This document shows, one piece after another, positions 26,962-35,991 of a stretch of 64,000 nucleotides of DNA. Made by a program: the position numbers and the translations under genes. Position 1 is the first letter of the stretch. Every line of letters starts with the position of its first letter. The notes beneath the pieces are model-generated. The model did no database searches. It saw only the letters and a list, made by a program, of their open reading frames with translations, and was not told the origin of the DNA. Source of the stretch: Gallionella sp. (GTDB lineage: Bacteria > Pseudomonadota > Gammaproteobacteria > Burkholderiales > Gallionellaceae); NCBI GenBank assembly GCA_023229845.1, contig JALNYK010000009.1:34028-98027 (forward strand). The letters run 5' to 3'.

Positions 26962-27195
26962 TCACGGCTGTTCGTCGCAACGCTGCATCTCGTTGCGCGC
27001 GGCGCTGTAGCTGGACACGCAGAATGGCACGAAGAAATTCAGCAGCATCTGCGTCGTATTGAGCGGCAAGCCATCGAGCAGATTGCCGCCCTGATTCACC
27101 AGGTTGAGCAGGGTGCCGACCACCAGTGCTACCTTAAGCGCGGAGATCGCGATCCGGCGGCGACCGGCGATGCGGAGCAGGCGGACGATGCGCAT
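26962..27195 (-). CDS. NrtS-like small membrane protein (nitrate/nitrite transporter family)
   Basis: A 77-residue protein with two hydrophobic segments: ALKVALVVGTLLNLVNQG and a second around TTQMLLNFFVPFCVSSYSA. The pattern matches the small NrtS family, described as nitrate/nitrite transporters. The assignment rests on sequence pattern recalled from memory. It lies 9 bases downstream of the next gene in the same run. Confidence 0.6.
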   Translation of the reverse strand: MRIVRLLRIAGRRRIAISALKVALVVGTLLNLVNQGGNLLDGLPLNTTQMLLNFFVPFCVSSYSAARNEMQRCDEQP

Positions 27196-27204
27196 GCCGT
27201 TCTC

Positions 27205-27657
27205 TTAGCGGAAATGCTGGCGCAGGATGCGTTCCGCCGCCGCCGAGGCGATGTCGTCCTTGTTCAGGAACAGGAACACGTCGCGCTCGCCCAGTCGAGA
27301 ATGTTCCTCTGCTCTGGCATTGAACGGCAGGATCGTCGAACCGGGATGCACCTCATGCACGATGCGCTGTATCGTGGACAGGGTCGAATCGAATGCGGTC
27401 AGGCCGGCGAATATCACCGGCAGCGACGGATAACGCTTGCGCAGTTCCGCGAACACTTCTGCCGGTTTTGCCGCGATGGAGGATACGACCGCCGTCGAGA
27501 TAATCGCGCCGCTGAACGACCCAAGTTTGCCGGAATGCATGTCGTCTATGCTTTCCAATTTGGTCGGCTGATAGCCGTTACGTTCCAGGAATGGACGCAT
27601 CTCCGATACGATGAAGGCATGCGGTCGCGCCAGTAACACTTTCTTTTCGATAGCCAT
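27205..27657 (-). CDS. Hypothetical protein, receiver-like fold possible
   Basis: A 150-residue soluble protein beginning MAIEKKVLLARPHAFIVSEMRPFLERNGY. The alternation of hydrophobic strands and helices and the opening resemble a response-regulator receiver domain. The phospho-acceptor aspartate and the conserved lysine are not evident, so a degenerate receiver is possible but unproven. It lies between the membrane peroxiredoxin gene and the NrtS-like gene in a probable operon. Confidence 0.6.
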   Translation of the reverse strand: MAIEKKVLLARPHAFIVSEMRPFLERNGYQPTKLESIDDMHSGKLGSFSGAIISTAVVSSIAAKPAEVFAELRKRYPSLPVIFAGLTAFDSTLSTIQRIVHEVHPGSTILPFNARAEEHSRLGERDVFLFLNKDDIASAAAERILRQHFR

Positions 27658-27687
27658 TTGTCTGTCCTTTGTCTGTGTCTGATGCGC

Positions 27688-28557
27688 TCATGCCGCCACC
27701 GCGCCGTGCCGGCGCAGTACTTCAAGATAGGTGTCCGGCTCGGGGCGCACGCGATAGTTGTCGGTCTCGTGCGCCCACAAGATCCTGCCGTTGCGGCCGG
27801 TGATGACGACGGTCGGCATCACCGTGTCGCTGTCGTAGCCCAGCATCTGCATGCCGGCAGGCAGGCCGTTCGGATGTTCGATGCCGAGCTTGCGGGCGGC
27901 CGCGTTGTCTTCGTCGGTGAGGAACTCGAAGGATGCTTCGAGGCGGAACTTCTGCGCCAGCGCCACCGTGTTGTCGTGCGGTTGCGGGGCGATCAGCGCG
28001 ATGCGCACGCCGAGCGCGCCGATCTCGCGGTAGCGTTCGGCCAGTTCCTTGATCTGCGCCATGCAGAACGGGCACCAGTTGCCGCGATAGAAGATGAAGA
28101 CGGCGGGCTTGTCGGTCAGGCTGCGCGAGCTGACCCACGCGCCTGCGGTGTTGCGCACCGAGAACTCGGGCAGCGTCGCGCCGACCGCCAGCTTCGCATT
28201 CACATCGCGCCCGTCGTAGGTCGAGAACCAGTAGGCGTATAGCAGGAAGGTCGTCCAGCCGGCGGTTGCCAGCAGTGCCACCAGTCCTTCCGTCCCGGTC
28301 GAGACCCAGATATATCCGGCGAGTGCTGCGCCTGCCACGCCCAGCAGATTGATCAGCGGAAAATGCGCACTGGTACGCGCCAGATTCTTCAGCGTCATGG
28401 CGCGCATGATCACCGTCAGGATAGGCGCGACCGTCAGCAGCACGCCGCCCCATGCCAGTTGGTTCTCGCCCCGGTAAAGCGCCCAGCCCGCGTAGCCGGC
28501 GATGCTCATGATCGCCATCATGTAGCTGCTGATGAATATCGACTTGATCAGATTCAT
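27688..28557 (-). CDS. Membrane-anchored peroxiredoxin (AhpC/TSA family)
   Basis: 289 residues. The first 120 residues contain about four membrane helices (MNLIKSIFISSYMMAIMSIAG and following). The rest is a peroxiredoxin domain with the motif FYRGNWCPFCMAQIKELAERY, where the peroxidatic cysteine is part of CPFC, and a later GNGRILWAHETDNYRVRPEP-like end. It probably reduces peroxides at the membrane surface. ATG 28557 follows CAGGAGTCACA. It belongs with the AhpD-like gene upstream, a common reducing partner type. Confidence 0.85.
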   Translation of the reverse strand: MNLIKSIFISSYMMAIMSIAGYAGWALYRGENQLAWGGVLLTVAPILTVIMRAMTLKNLARTSAHFPLINLLGVAGAALAGYIWVSTGTEGLVALLATAGWTTFLLYAYWFSTYDGRDVNAKLAVGATLPEFSVRNTAGAWVSSRSLTDKPAVFIFYRGNWCPFCMAQIKELAERYREIGALGVRIALIAPQPHDNTVALAQKFRLEASFEFLTDEDNAAARKLGIEHPNGLPAGMQMLGYDSDTVMPTVVITGRNGRILWAHETDNYRVRPEPDTYLEVLRRHGAVAA

Positions 28558-28618
28558 GTTGTGACTCCTGAATAATGAATCGTCCCGCCGCGCCTTGGCG
28601 CGGCGGAGTGAGGGATGA

Positions 28619-29206
28619 TTACGCCGCCTTCTTGCAGCATGCGTATTCGTCCGGCGCCTGCCATGCCTCGTTGGTGAACGCGGCATCCAGCGGCGTGTCG
28701 GTCAGGTGGTTGGCGTAGTTGCTCAGGGTCTTCATGCTGACGCCGAGCACCACCTCCAGCGCGTTCTGCGGCGTGTAGCCGGCGGCGAAGAGGTCCTTCA
28801 GTTCCTGGCTGCCCTGCACCCAGCCGCGCTCGCGCACCACGGCACGGGCAAAAGCCGCCAGCGCATCCAGCTTCGTGTCTGGCAGGTCATTGTTGCCGCG
28901 CAGTGCATCGATCCGCGCACCATCGACCTTGACCAGATTGCGCGCGAGGAAGGAATGGGCGGCGACGCAGTATTCGCAGCGGTTCTCGATGCTGACGGCG
29001 ATCAGCACGACCTGCTGCTCTTCCGGCGTGAGCGCGCTCTTTTCCAGCAACGCTCCGAGTTGCTTGTAGGCTTCCAGCGCGGCGGGCGCTTCCGCCAGAT
29101 GGGCATACAGATTGGGGATAAAACCCAGCCCTTTGTTGGCGGCTTCGAGGATGGGACGCGATCCGGCGGGGGCGGATTCGAGGGTGTGCAATTGGAATGT
29201 GTTCAT
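28619..29206 (-). CDS. AhpD-like / carboxymuconolactone decarboxylase family protein
   Basis: 195 residues of the AhpD-like superfamily, with the redox motif ENRCEYCVAAHSFLARN (CxxC followed by His) and the preceding LTPEEQQVVLIAVS. It ends in a Cys-Cys pair (EYACCKKAA). Likely a thiol-dependent peroxidase component for the peroxiredoxin encoded 61 bases downstream. ATG chosen because CAGGAGACCGTC precedes it. A perfect 16-base palindrome lies 20 bases upstream of the start. Confidence 0.85.
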   Translation of the reverse strand: MNTFQLHTLESAPAGSRPILEAANKGLGFIPNLYAHLAEAPAALEAYKQLGALLEKSALTPEEQQVVLIAVSIENRCEYCVAAHSFLARNLVKVDGARIDALRGNNDLPDTKLDALAAFARAVVRERGWVQGSQELKDLFAAGYTPQNALEVVLGVSMKTLSNYANHLTDTPLDAAFTNEAWQAPDEYACCKKAA

Positions 29207-29225
29207 GACGGTCTCCTGTGGGTTG

Positions 29226-29241
29226 GGCAACATGTGTTGCC
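29226..29241. promoter_or_regulatory. Palindrome upstream of the AhpD-like gene, candidate operator
   Basis: GGCAACATGTGTTGCC is a perfect inverted repeat (7-base arms, 2-base centre) 20 bases upstream of the AhpD-like ATG. Its place suits a repressor operator controlling the redox-thiol operon. No cognate regulator is identified nearby. Confidence 0.45.
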
Positions 29242-29363
29242 GGAACCCATTGTCAGGATTCGGAGGGCTAGCCTCCATGACCGGTAAAGCGGGATTTATG
29301 TCCGTTCGTCCAGCGAGAATGGCGCGGCGGCGCGTTTAGTGATCCGGCACAAATAAAGTAGCA

Positions 29364-29450
29364 CGTCATATCGGCGAAGGCCGCTATCCAGTGGCGCGCA
29401 AAGCGCGCCGATCTGGGTAATGCTGGATTCCGGGTCAAGCCCGGAATGAT
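29364..29450. repeat. Degenerate MITE-like element with terminal inverted repeats
   Basis: The left end CGTCATATCGGCGAAGGCCG resembles the left arm of the intact element at 42818 (CGTCATTCCGGCGAAGGCCG). The right end CTGGATTCCGGG..CCCGGAATGATG is its inverted counterpart. It is shorter and diverged relative to that copy. Confidence 0.6.
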
Positions 29451-29545
29451 GGAGTTGATACTGTTTAATGCCGGATCAATAACTTGGTATAAGCATTTGC
29501 TCCAGCTCTGTAGTCACGAACGGCTGTTGGCGATGAGGAAGTCTA

Positions 29546-30553
29546 TCAATCTTCTTTTCTTGGGGTTTTGGCAGGCAAATGCTTCACCATGCGGTCAAAG
29601 TCAGATTCGAAGCGCCGGTCATCCAGTCCCCGAAATTTGTCGAACTCCTGTTCGGCGTGTGTCTTGGCCAACTCAGCCGAAACCTTACCTGCGCCTTGCA
29701 AAATCTCGCGGTCATTTAATGTCAGAAAGCCTTCCAGTTTGTCGATCCAGTCCTGCATGGTCATGGCGATGCGCCGCATCGCCTGGCCCTCGGCAAAAAT
29801 CAAATACTGTTCGGCCAGGTTATTGAGGGCGCGTAGCTCTTCCTCGTTCAGGTAATTCTTGGCGATGCTCACATCAGCCTTGCGGATGCGTGCTCCCTCC
29901 CAAGTCGTCAGCCCCATGTTCGGCTGGCTGCTGTCGGCACGGGCGGAGATCAGTTCGGCGGCAGTCTGGCCGTGAATGGCGTAATGCACCTTGTTCTGCA
30001 CCGTGGCGAAGAACGTCTGGGTGAGTGCGTGGCTGGCGTCGTAATCCACGCTGGTGGCGTAGATGTCCGTGATCTTCTGGTAAAACCGCCGCTCACTGGT
30101 GCGTATGTCTTGCAGACGGCGGGTTAATTCATCGAAGTAATCCTGCCCTTTGCCGGGATTCTTCAGGCGCGCGTCGTCCAGCACAAAACCCTTGACGATG
30201 TATTCCTTCAGTTTGTCGTTGGCCCACTGGCGGAAACGCACGCCGACCGGGCTGCGCACCCGGAAGCCAAGCGCCAGCACCATGTCCAGATTGTAGTGCT
30301 CAACCTCACGGGTCACGTCTCGCCCCCCTTCAGATTGAACTGTTCGGAATAACCGAACAGTTGCCGCAGGGGTTAGCTCGCCATCTTCAAAGATGTGCTT
30401 GATGTGCTCGCTGATGGTGCCCTTGGCCTTGCCGAACAACTCGGTCAACTGCTTCTGGCTCAGCCAAAGGTTTTCCGCCTCCAGCATCACGTTGATGCGG
30501 GTGGTGCCGTCTTCGCTTTGGTAGATCAGGAATTGTTGGGGGGCGGTCATCAT
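29546..30553 (-). CDS. RhuM-family (virulence RhuM-like) protein
   Basis: 335 residues of the RhuM family: MMTAPQQFLIYQSEDGTTRINVMLEAENLWLSQKQLTELFGK, a helix-turn-helix-like KGTISEHIKHIFEDGEL, EVEHYNLDMVLALGFRVRSPVGVRFRQWA, and SRADSSQPNMGLTTW-like motifs. The family is common in bacterial accessory islands beside restriction-modification and other defence genes; its biochemical role is unknown. It starts 6 bases after the helicase stop, so it is the last gene of the defence operon. Confidence 0.85.
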   Translation of the reverse strand: MMTAPQQFLIYQSEDGTTRINVMLEAENLWLSQKQLTELFGKAKGTISEHIKHIFEDGELTPAATVRLFRTVQSEGGRDVTREVEHYNLDMVLALGFRVRSPVGVRFRQWANDKLKEYIVKGFVLDDARLKNPGKGQDYFDELTRRLQDIRTSERRFYQKITDIYATSVDYDASHALTQTFFATVQNKVHYAIHGQTAAELISARADSSQPNMGLTTWEGARIRKADVSIAKNYLNEEELRALNNLAEQYLIFAEGQAMRRIAMTMQDWIDKLEGFLTLNDREILQGAGKVSAELAKTHAEQEFDKFRGLDDRRFESDFDRMVKHLPAKTPRKED

Positions 30554-30559
30554 GTCACC

Positions 30560-32620
30560 TCATTTATACATTTTGAGGTGCTCAGGCGGCACTGTGCTTC
30601 CATCGGATTGAACATGGAGTAGTTTCCATCCATTTTTTTGAATAGCACTGAGATGCTGTTCATCAAGCAGAGCATCCTTTTTCAGTGCGAGACACAGTAG
30701 GTGCGTCGGACGGGTCATGGCAACGTAGTGAAGTTTTAGGCGAGATTTTTGGTGTTCTTTATCGGCTATTTTCCATCCGGTTTTTTTTCTGGTAAGCCAA
30801 GGCAACAGAAGTTGAAGATTGTGTTTATACCAATATGTCTCTAGCACCAAGGTCGCAGTATGAGTTTGGCCTTTTACCGAATGAATCGAGCCTGCCCGGA
30901 TGGAAACTTCCCTTCCATTCTTGCTGTAACGGAATATGTTATTCCGACATTTGTTTGCCTCGGTGGATGTTGCTGGTGTAACTGGTGTGTCATTCCACAT
31001 CAGAAAAGCATCAGCCTCTTTTGATAGTGACGATCCCGCAATGACTTCCGCAATGCTTCGTACTATTCCGCGCCAATGCCCTTCCCATGTCTCTGCCGTT
31101 GGTGTTTCCTGCTTCACGGTAAATTGCACAATCAGGTTCTGGTATTGCTCACAAATATCAGGTGACGTCTCCAGAAGCCTGAGAATATGGCGATGTTGGT
31201 GCTTGGGTCGGGCCAGAGATTTTGCTCCCGTCGAAAAATCTGACAATCGAAGAAAGCTCTCGGCAATTTTCTCGACCATCGCATGAGTCTCACGTTTTAG
31301 CTCCGACTTACCTTGTCCTGAGGAAATGTACTGGATGAAAGTATGGGGAGCCGGATCATGCTTTGTGAGTTCCGGGTCGTAATCTGACCAATAGTGGACA
31401 AGATGCTTTGGAAGCTTTGGATTCTCGTCATCGGCTTTAGGTTTATGTACCTGACCAACTGCCGTGGCAATAAACCATTCTTCGCTCAACTCCTGATCGG
31501 AAAAGGTTTCAAGGAGCAGTTCTCCGTATGCATCCAGCACTTTGGCTATGCTATTTTCATCGAACAGAAAAATCGTGTGCTGCCCCTCAGGTGAACCTGA
31601 CGAGAGTGCTTTCTTTGGGCCGATCCCTTGAAGGCCATAAGGTTCGAGCCCAAGCGGATCGGCCATATTGGCAATTGTTTGTCCGAAGCGATAGCTATTG
31701 GGTAACTCCATCTTGCTCGCGCCGGGAAATTTGTCTATTGCTGCCTCTTCTGCCCCCAGGAACTCAAAAATAGCTTGGTTTGCGTCACCAAAACGCTGGC
31801 GGATAACCGCATTGTCACCTTCCGTAAATATCCGACTCAGTATTTCCGATTGCTCTTTACTGTTATCTTGTGCCTCATCAATTAAAAGAATCGGAAAGCG
31901 ATCTCTGAGCACATCAATAACCATGGGATTAGTGTCTATCAACGCTCCGGCCCACATGAACATTTCGTCGTAACAGAAATATCCATCAATGGCAGATTGT
32001 TGACATGCCTTCTGTATATTGACGTAAGTGGAGGTGTCAGTACCAAGTTGCCCCCCTTTCCCCCAACGTATTGGACCAACACCAAAATCAGGTGTCTTAA
32101 TGGATAAAACAGAGGGGCCATAATGGTTTTGTTCGAGAGCGCTCCGTGTGTTGAACGGTAATGAGTTCCAGCGCCTTCTATGACACGCGTCGGTATCAAT
32201 CATTTTTATCGTGTAGCCACGGGATCGTAGCCATGGAATTGCTAGGAATTCGTTTACAAATCCATGAATGGTTCCAATGTAGTGCGGGTAGCCAAGAAGT
32301 TTTCGCCCTGCGGCTGTGTTACCAAGGTGCTTCTCGATCTCGTGGCGAGCTGCATTTGTGTGGGAGAGTACGCAGATGCCACGGGTCCGGTATTGCCACT
32401 TCTCCGCCAGAATTGCCAGCTTAGCCACAAGGAGTGTGGTCTTGCCGCTGCCCGGACATGCAGCCACATCAACACTGTTCATGCACTTGAGAACATTTTG
32501 GCGCGGATCAGCCCCGTCCGTTCCATAAAAAGCATTAACTGGCAGCCCCAAGAGTCGAGATGCCCGATAAATGTCTTCATCCGTGACCGTTGGTGATTCG
32601 AATGTGTCTTCGCTACTCAT
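30560..32620 (-). CDS. UvrD/Rep-like helicase, GajB-like (Gabija-type defence)
   Basis: 686 residues of superfamily 1 helicase. Motifs: Walker A AACPGSGKTTLLVAKLA (about 53-70), Q/IHG region YIGTIHGFVNEFL, Walker B ILLIDEAQDNSKEQ, motif III GDANQAIFEFLGA, motif IV NSYRFGQTIA, motif V-like SIHSVKGQTHTATLVLET and motif VI LHYVAMTRPTHLLCLAL. It directly follows an OLD/TOPRIM nuclease gene with 2 bases between them, the gene order of Gabija. It is longer than the typical GajB (about 490 residues), so it is a divergent or extended form. Confidence 0.85.
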   Translation of the reverse strand: MSSEDTFESPTVTDEDIYRASRLLGLPVNAFYGTDGADPRQNVLKCMNSVDVAACPGSGKTTLLVAKLAILAEKWQYRTRGICVLSHTNAARHEIEKHLGNTAAGRKLLGYPHYIGTIHGFVNEFLAIPWLRSRGYTIKMIDTDACHRRRWNSLPFNTRSALEQNHYGPSVLSIKTPDFGVGPIRWGKGGQLGTDTSTYVNIQKACQQSAIDGYFCYDEMFMWAGALIDTNPMVIDVLRDRFPILLIDEAQDNSKEQSEILSRIFTEGDNAVIRQRFGDANQAIFEFLGAEEAAIDKFPGASKMELPNSYRFGQTIANMADPLGLEPYGLQGIGPKKALSSGSPEGQHTIFLFDENSIAKVLDAYGELLLETFSDQELSEEWFIATAVGQVHKPKADDENPKLPKHLVHYWSDYDPELTKHDPAPHTFIQYISSGQGKSELKRETHAMVEKIAESFLRLSDFSTGAKSLARPKHQHRHILRLLETSPDICEQYQNLIVQFTVKQETPTAETWEGHWRGIVRSIAEVIAGSSLSKEADAFLMWNDTPVTPATSTEANKCRNNIFRYSKNGREVSIRAGSIHSVKGQTHTATLVLETYWYKHNLQLLLPWLTRKKTGWKIADKEHQKSRLKLHYVAMTRPTHLLCLALKKDALLDEQHLSAIQKNGWKLLHVQSDGSTVPPEHLKMYK

Positions 32621-32622
32621 TC

Positions 32623-34584
32623 TTAGCTATCCGCTTTGGGCGCAGCATCATCTGCGCCGGTCACATAATCAATCGCCTCAACCAAGTAGGGGGGCAGAAT
32701 TTTTCGCCATGCATCAGGTGCGAGTTTCTTGTCCTCAAGCGCCCCTGCCAAATATTGTGCGGCGATGGTTTTAGACGCTTTGGTTCCGGTCGTAAATAAT
32801 GCATAGACCTTTGTTGCGAGAAGCTCCTTATAAGCGCAGCCATCGGCTAGACCATTCGAAGTGCTATTGAGGGCTTCTTGCTCAAGGCCTTTAAAGTCTG
32901 CCAGAGCCTTTTGTTCCACAGTCGTTACAGTTTCCGCATTCAAGTCCTTACCCTGTTCCGCAATGGCTTCATCTTTCTTTGCAAGATAAGCTGCCACATA
33001 AACATCTTTGGCAAGACCAAAATAGGCGAGGTCATACTCCAGCGTCCATTCGTTGGCGATATAAGTTTTTACTTTTTGTCCGTTTGTCTTATCGCTCAAC
33101 GCAGAACGTCTCGCTTTCAAACCTGCTTCGCCAAGCGCACTTTTGGTGGAAAGTTCCTTCTTAATAATCGGCTTTCCGCAATCCGGCATCACATCCATGT
33201 CGGTTACACAAGCTACTGGAATACTAAGCTGAGCAGCCTTGTCATCATTACGTCGCTGAAAAATTCTGGCATAGCGGCGTAACCCGACACCCCCAACATT
33301 AACGATGGAAACCCCGTACTCAGTGAAGTCACGCCCGATAAGCTTTGCCAATGTTGGAAGCAGTATATTTTCCGCGTCACCTTCAACGATCATGACACCT
33401 CGTGCGAAGAATAGATTTGCCTTTGTTACATCAAGGAAACGCTCAAGAAAACGATAATCGGATGATTCCAGCTTTGTATTTTCTTTCGCCAACGAGAATG
33501 CCTGTCCGTTCTGAATCATCACCATGTTGTCCAAATCAATGGCGGATGCGAGATTAGGGCTGTGCGTGGTAACGATAATCTGAACTCCATTTTTCACTGC
33601 CTGCTCCTGCAAGTATTTCATTACCCGCAGTTGGCGCTGAGTGTGCAAATGAGCTTCCGGTTCTTCGATGAGTAACAACTTGCTTCCCTCATCTTCTTGC
33701 GCCATTAACAAAAGCTCGCAGGCCATGAAGAGTAGATTATTGGAACCCAAGCCGAGCTTTCCGCTACTCCCCGAGCCAAGACTAAGATCGAGTTTTTCCA
33801 GCAATTGTCTTAGCCGGTTATCTTCCGAAACAGTTGAACCGCTCACTTTAATGTTGCTCTTTAATTCATCGCCATTCAGCGAAAGATTGTTGAGGTGATC
33901 GTTTATTTTGTCGCGAGTTTGAATAATCCCCTGCTGTTCCTCAAGCAAGGCGTTGGCGAAGTCACCTATGCCACGGACATTGAGCGAACTTGGTTCGAGT
34001 GCCGTATTTTTATCGTAGTCCTTACCTTTTTCGACATCACCGGTTCGCTGGAGAACTTGGGACAGGCGCGAACCACGCCCTGCTGACAATGCTGATTCGG
34101 CATCGCGCAACGGACGAAGATAGGTGGCTCTGAGCATTTCTTTTACCTCTGGGGATAGTGTCGGCCCATCCCCTTTCTTCCCTGAGCGTAACTCGACACG
34201 TCGGAACGGACGGCCTTTGGGCGCTGTTCCGGTATCCTCTGCAATCCAGTTGACGCACAGAAACGGGAGGGCACCTTTTGCAGAATCTCCGTAGGTCAGA
34301 TATTCGACAAAGGTTCTCAGATCCTGTGAATTCAGCTCCTTGAACTTGCACACGATACGAATTACCTTTTTGGTGTCACCCTGATGAAAGTCAGAGTCCT
34401 CCAATCGAAACCAATCCTGATCCGTTGTGCCTAGGGCAAAGCGCAACGCATCAATGACAGTGGTTTTGCCCGCGTCATTTTCGCCCACCAGCGCAGTTAG
34501 GCCAGGGCGCAAAGGAATTACAAGCGCCTGCTCGCCGTCCCCGTACATCCTGAAATTTTCAATGCGTAATTCAGCGAGATACAT
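32623..34584 (-). CDS. OLD-family ATPase/TOPRIM nuclease, GajA-like (Gabija-type defence)
   Basis: 653 residues. The N-terminal ABC-type ATPase has Walker A VGENDAGKTTVIDALRFAL (about 34-48), a signature region around SGKLGLGSNNLLFMA, and Walker B LLLIEEPEAHLHTQRQL followed by IIVTTHSPNL. The C-terminal TOPRIM domain shows the catalytic glutamate in MIVEGDAENILLPTLA and DxD in CVTDMDVMPDCG. GajA proteins cut DNA when nucleotide levels fall; the partner helicase follows. The protein is somewhat larger than characterised GajA. The start overlaps the end of a methyltransferase relic by 14 bases. Confidence 0.87.
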   Translation of the reverse strand: MYLAELRIENFRMYGDGEQALVIPLRPGLTALVGENDAGKTTVIDALRFALGTTDQDWFRLEDSDFHQGDTKKVIRIVCKFKELNSQDLRTFVEYLTYGDSAKGALPFLCVNWIAEDTGTAPKGRPFRRVELRSGKKGDGPTLSPEVKEMLRATYLRPLRDAESALSAGRGSRLSQVLQRTGDVEKGKDYDKNTALEPSSLNVRGIGDFANALLEEQQGIIQTRDKINDHLNNLSLNGDELKSNIKVSGSTVSEDNRLRQLLEKLDLSLGSGSSGKLGLGSNNLLFMACELLLMAQEDEGSKLLLIEEPEAHLHTQRQLRVMKYLQEQAVKNGVQIIVTTHSPNLASAIDLDNMVMIQNGQAFSLAKENTKLESSDYRFLERFLDVTKANLFFARGVMIVEGDAENILLPTLAKLIGRDFTEYGVSIVNVGGVGLRRYARIFQRRNDDKAAQLSIPVACVTDMDVMPDCGKPIIKKELSTKSALGEAGLKARRSALSDKTNGQKVKTYIANEWTLEYDLAYFGLAKDVYVAAYLAKKDEAIAEQGKDLNAETVTTVEQKALADFKGLEQEALNSTSNGLADGCAYKELLATKVYALFTTGTKASKTIAAQYLAGALEDKKLAPDAWRKILPPYLVEAIDYVTGADDAAPKADS

Positions 34585-34907
34585 TTGAGATCATCTCCAA
34601 TTTTATTATTTCGATAGCTCTGAATTTCATCACCTCATCATCCAGATGGTTGATGGCATTCACCGCAATCCGTCCGGACTTCGGCTTGTTAAGGGCGCGA
34701 GGTGTCGCTGTTAAGGATGCCCAGGCTTTTTTCGAGGCTCTCCGCTTTGGGAGTGGTTTCGTGGGCTTTGTCGGGATCATTTGTGCCAAGGAAATATGCG
34801 TGGCGGACGAGGAAGTTTTCTTCGTTGTAGTCGGTGTCGATGAACCGGCAGGCGATACCTTCAACGCCATCGCTGCGAATCGGATGCTCGAAAAATTCGT
34901 TGGCCAT
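34571..34907 (-). pseudogene. C-terminal remnant of a restriction-modification DNA methyltransferase
   Basis: Reading on the minus strand gives MANEFFEHPIRSDGVEGIACRFIDTDYNEENFLVRHAYFLGTNDPDKAHETT, then LGILNSDTSRP. After a frame change comes LNKPKSGRIAVNAINHLDDEVMKFRAI. This block is what I recall from the C-terminus of adenine-specific (type III Mod-like) methyltransferases, where it is one continuous frame. Here the catalytic part is missing and the frame is broken. It lies directly in front of the gajA-like gene and overlaps it, which suggests deletion of an older restriction system. Confidence 0.55.
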
Positions 34908-35084
34908 CTTGTGGTTGTTTTGGATTTAACTCAATGGCAAATGGTATCCCGTAGACAAAGGATGGGCAATCGGCAGGAATATATAGACCTTCGTGAGGTA
35001 ATTTCTGTTGTCGACGCTAAGCGCCACTTCCTTTATGTTGCTGTCCGGCAGACGGCGTTCTGTGGCCGGTGATCGTCCGTCAGC

Positions 35085-35984
35085 TTAGCCGCGCACTTTG
35101 CCCGGCGGCACGCCGACGATGCGTTTGAACGCCTTGCGGAACGCGGCTTCCGACTCGTAGCCGCATTTCATCGCAACATCCAGCATGTTGGCGTCCCCGT
35201 CGGCCAGCAATCCAACGGCCAGTTGCATGCGCCAGGTCGCGACGAATTCCATCGGTGGGATGCTGACCAGTTGCGTGAAGCGTTCCGAAAAGGCGGAGCG
35301 CGACTGGCAGGCGAGCCCGGCCATGCGCTCTACCGTCCAGCCCTCTGCCGGGTTCTCGATGAAGGCCGTGACGGCGGGGCGCAAGTGTTCGTCCGCCAGC
35401 GCCGCCAGCAGCGGAGACAGCTTGGGATCGTGATGCAGGGCGTGACGGATGATGTACAGGAACAGCGTGTCCGACAGACGGTCGAGGATCGCGGTCACGC
35501 CGAGATCGTTCAGCGTTGCTTCCTCGGTCATCATCTCGATCAGGTTGCGCACCTGCCGTCCCACCGGGCTGCGATCCGGACGGATCAGCATGAAGTCCGG
35601 GAACGAGGCGAGCAGCAGGCGGCGGATATGCGCGGGCAGGCGCAGGTGGCCGCACAACAGGCCGGCACCGGGCGCTTGTTTGTCCAGCGGCGCGGGTTGC
35701 GAATAATCGAAGGGTTGCTGCGGAACGATGGCATGCGAGCTGAAGGCGTGCGCCGCATCGTGCGGGAAAAAGGCGATGTCGCCGGCGCGCATCTTTGTCG
35801 GCTCCGTGCTGTCCGGCATATGTATCCACGCCTCGCCGTTGCACACCAGATGGAAAGTGGTGGCGTCAGAGCCGCCGGGCGTGGACATGTGCCAGCCATC
35901 GCACAGCTGGCCGACGTAATACACCTCGGAGCCGAGATGCAGATGGCGCAGGAAGTCGTTGATCGGCGGAGGCGAGACGCTCAT
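35085..35984 (-). CDS. AraC-family transcriptional regulator
   Basis: 299 residues. The N-terminal cupin-like sensor domain (about 1-180) has VYYVGQLCDGWHMSTPGGSDATTFHLVCNGEAWIH and FFPHDAAHAF. The C-terminal AraC DNA-binding domain (about 205-297) shows WTVERMAGLACQSRSAFSERFTQLVSIPPMEFVATWRM and CGYESEAAFRKAFKRIVGVPPGKVR. Such cupin_6 AraC proteins usually respond to small molecules or stress. It lies 7 bases after the zinc-finger gene, so it is part of the sigma-factor operon. Confidence 0.9.
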   Translation of the reverse strand: MSVSPPPINDFLRHLHLGSEVYYVGQLCDGWHMSTPGGSDATTFHLVCNGEAWIHMPDSTEPTKMRAGDIAFFPHDAAHAFSSHAIVPQQPFDYSQPAPLDKQAPGAGLLCGHLRLPAHIRRLLLASFPDFMLIRPDRSPVGRQVRNLIEMMTEEATLNDLGVTAILDRLSDTLFLYIIRHALHHDPKLSPLLAALADEHLRPAVTAFIENPAEGWTVERMAGLACQSRSAFSERFTQLVSIPPMEFVATWRMQLAVGLLADGDANMLDVAMKCGYESEAAFRKAFKRIVGVPPGKVRG

Positions 35985-35991
35985 CCGCGCC

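Larger units (their letters stand above)
29207..29545. other. Intergenic region at the edge of the defence island
   Basis: About 340 bases without a gene. It holds the palindrome at 29226-29241, a degenerate MITE-like element at 29364-29450 and a GCGCGC hairpin. The remainder, up to the stop of the RhuM gene, shows nothing recognisable. Confidence 0.6.

Noticed and set aside
30560..34584. PARIS (AriA-AriB) or a retron-type system
   Set aside because: Here the ATPase and TOPRIM are fused in one protein and the partner is a UvrD-like helicase, the Gabija layout; no reverse transcriptase is seen.
34650..35072. Plus-strand frame MMAFTAIRPDFGLL...
   Set aside because: It is antisense to the methyltransferase remnant, whose minus-strand sequence matches a known protein family.
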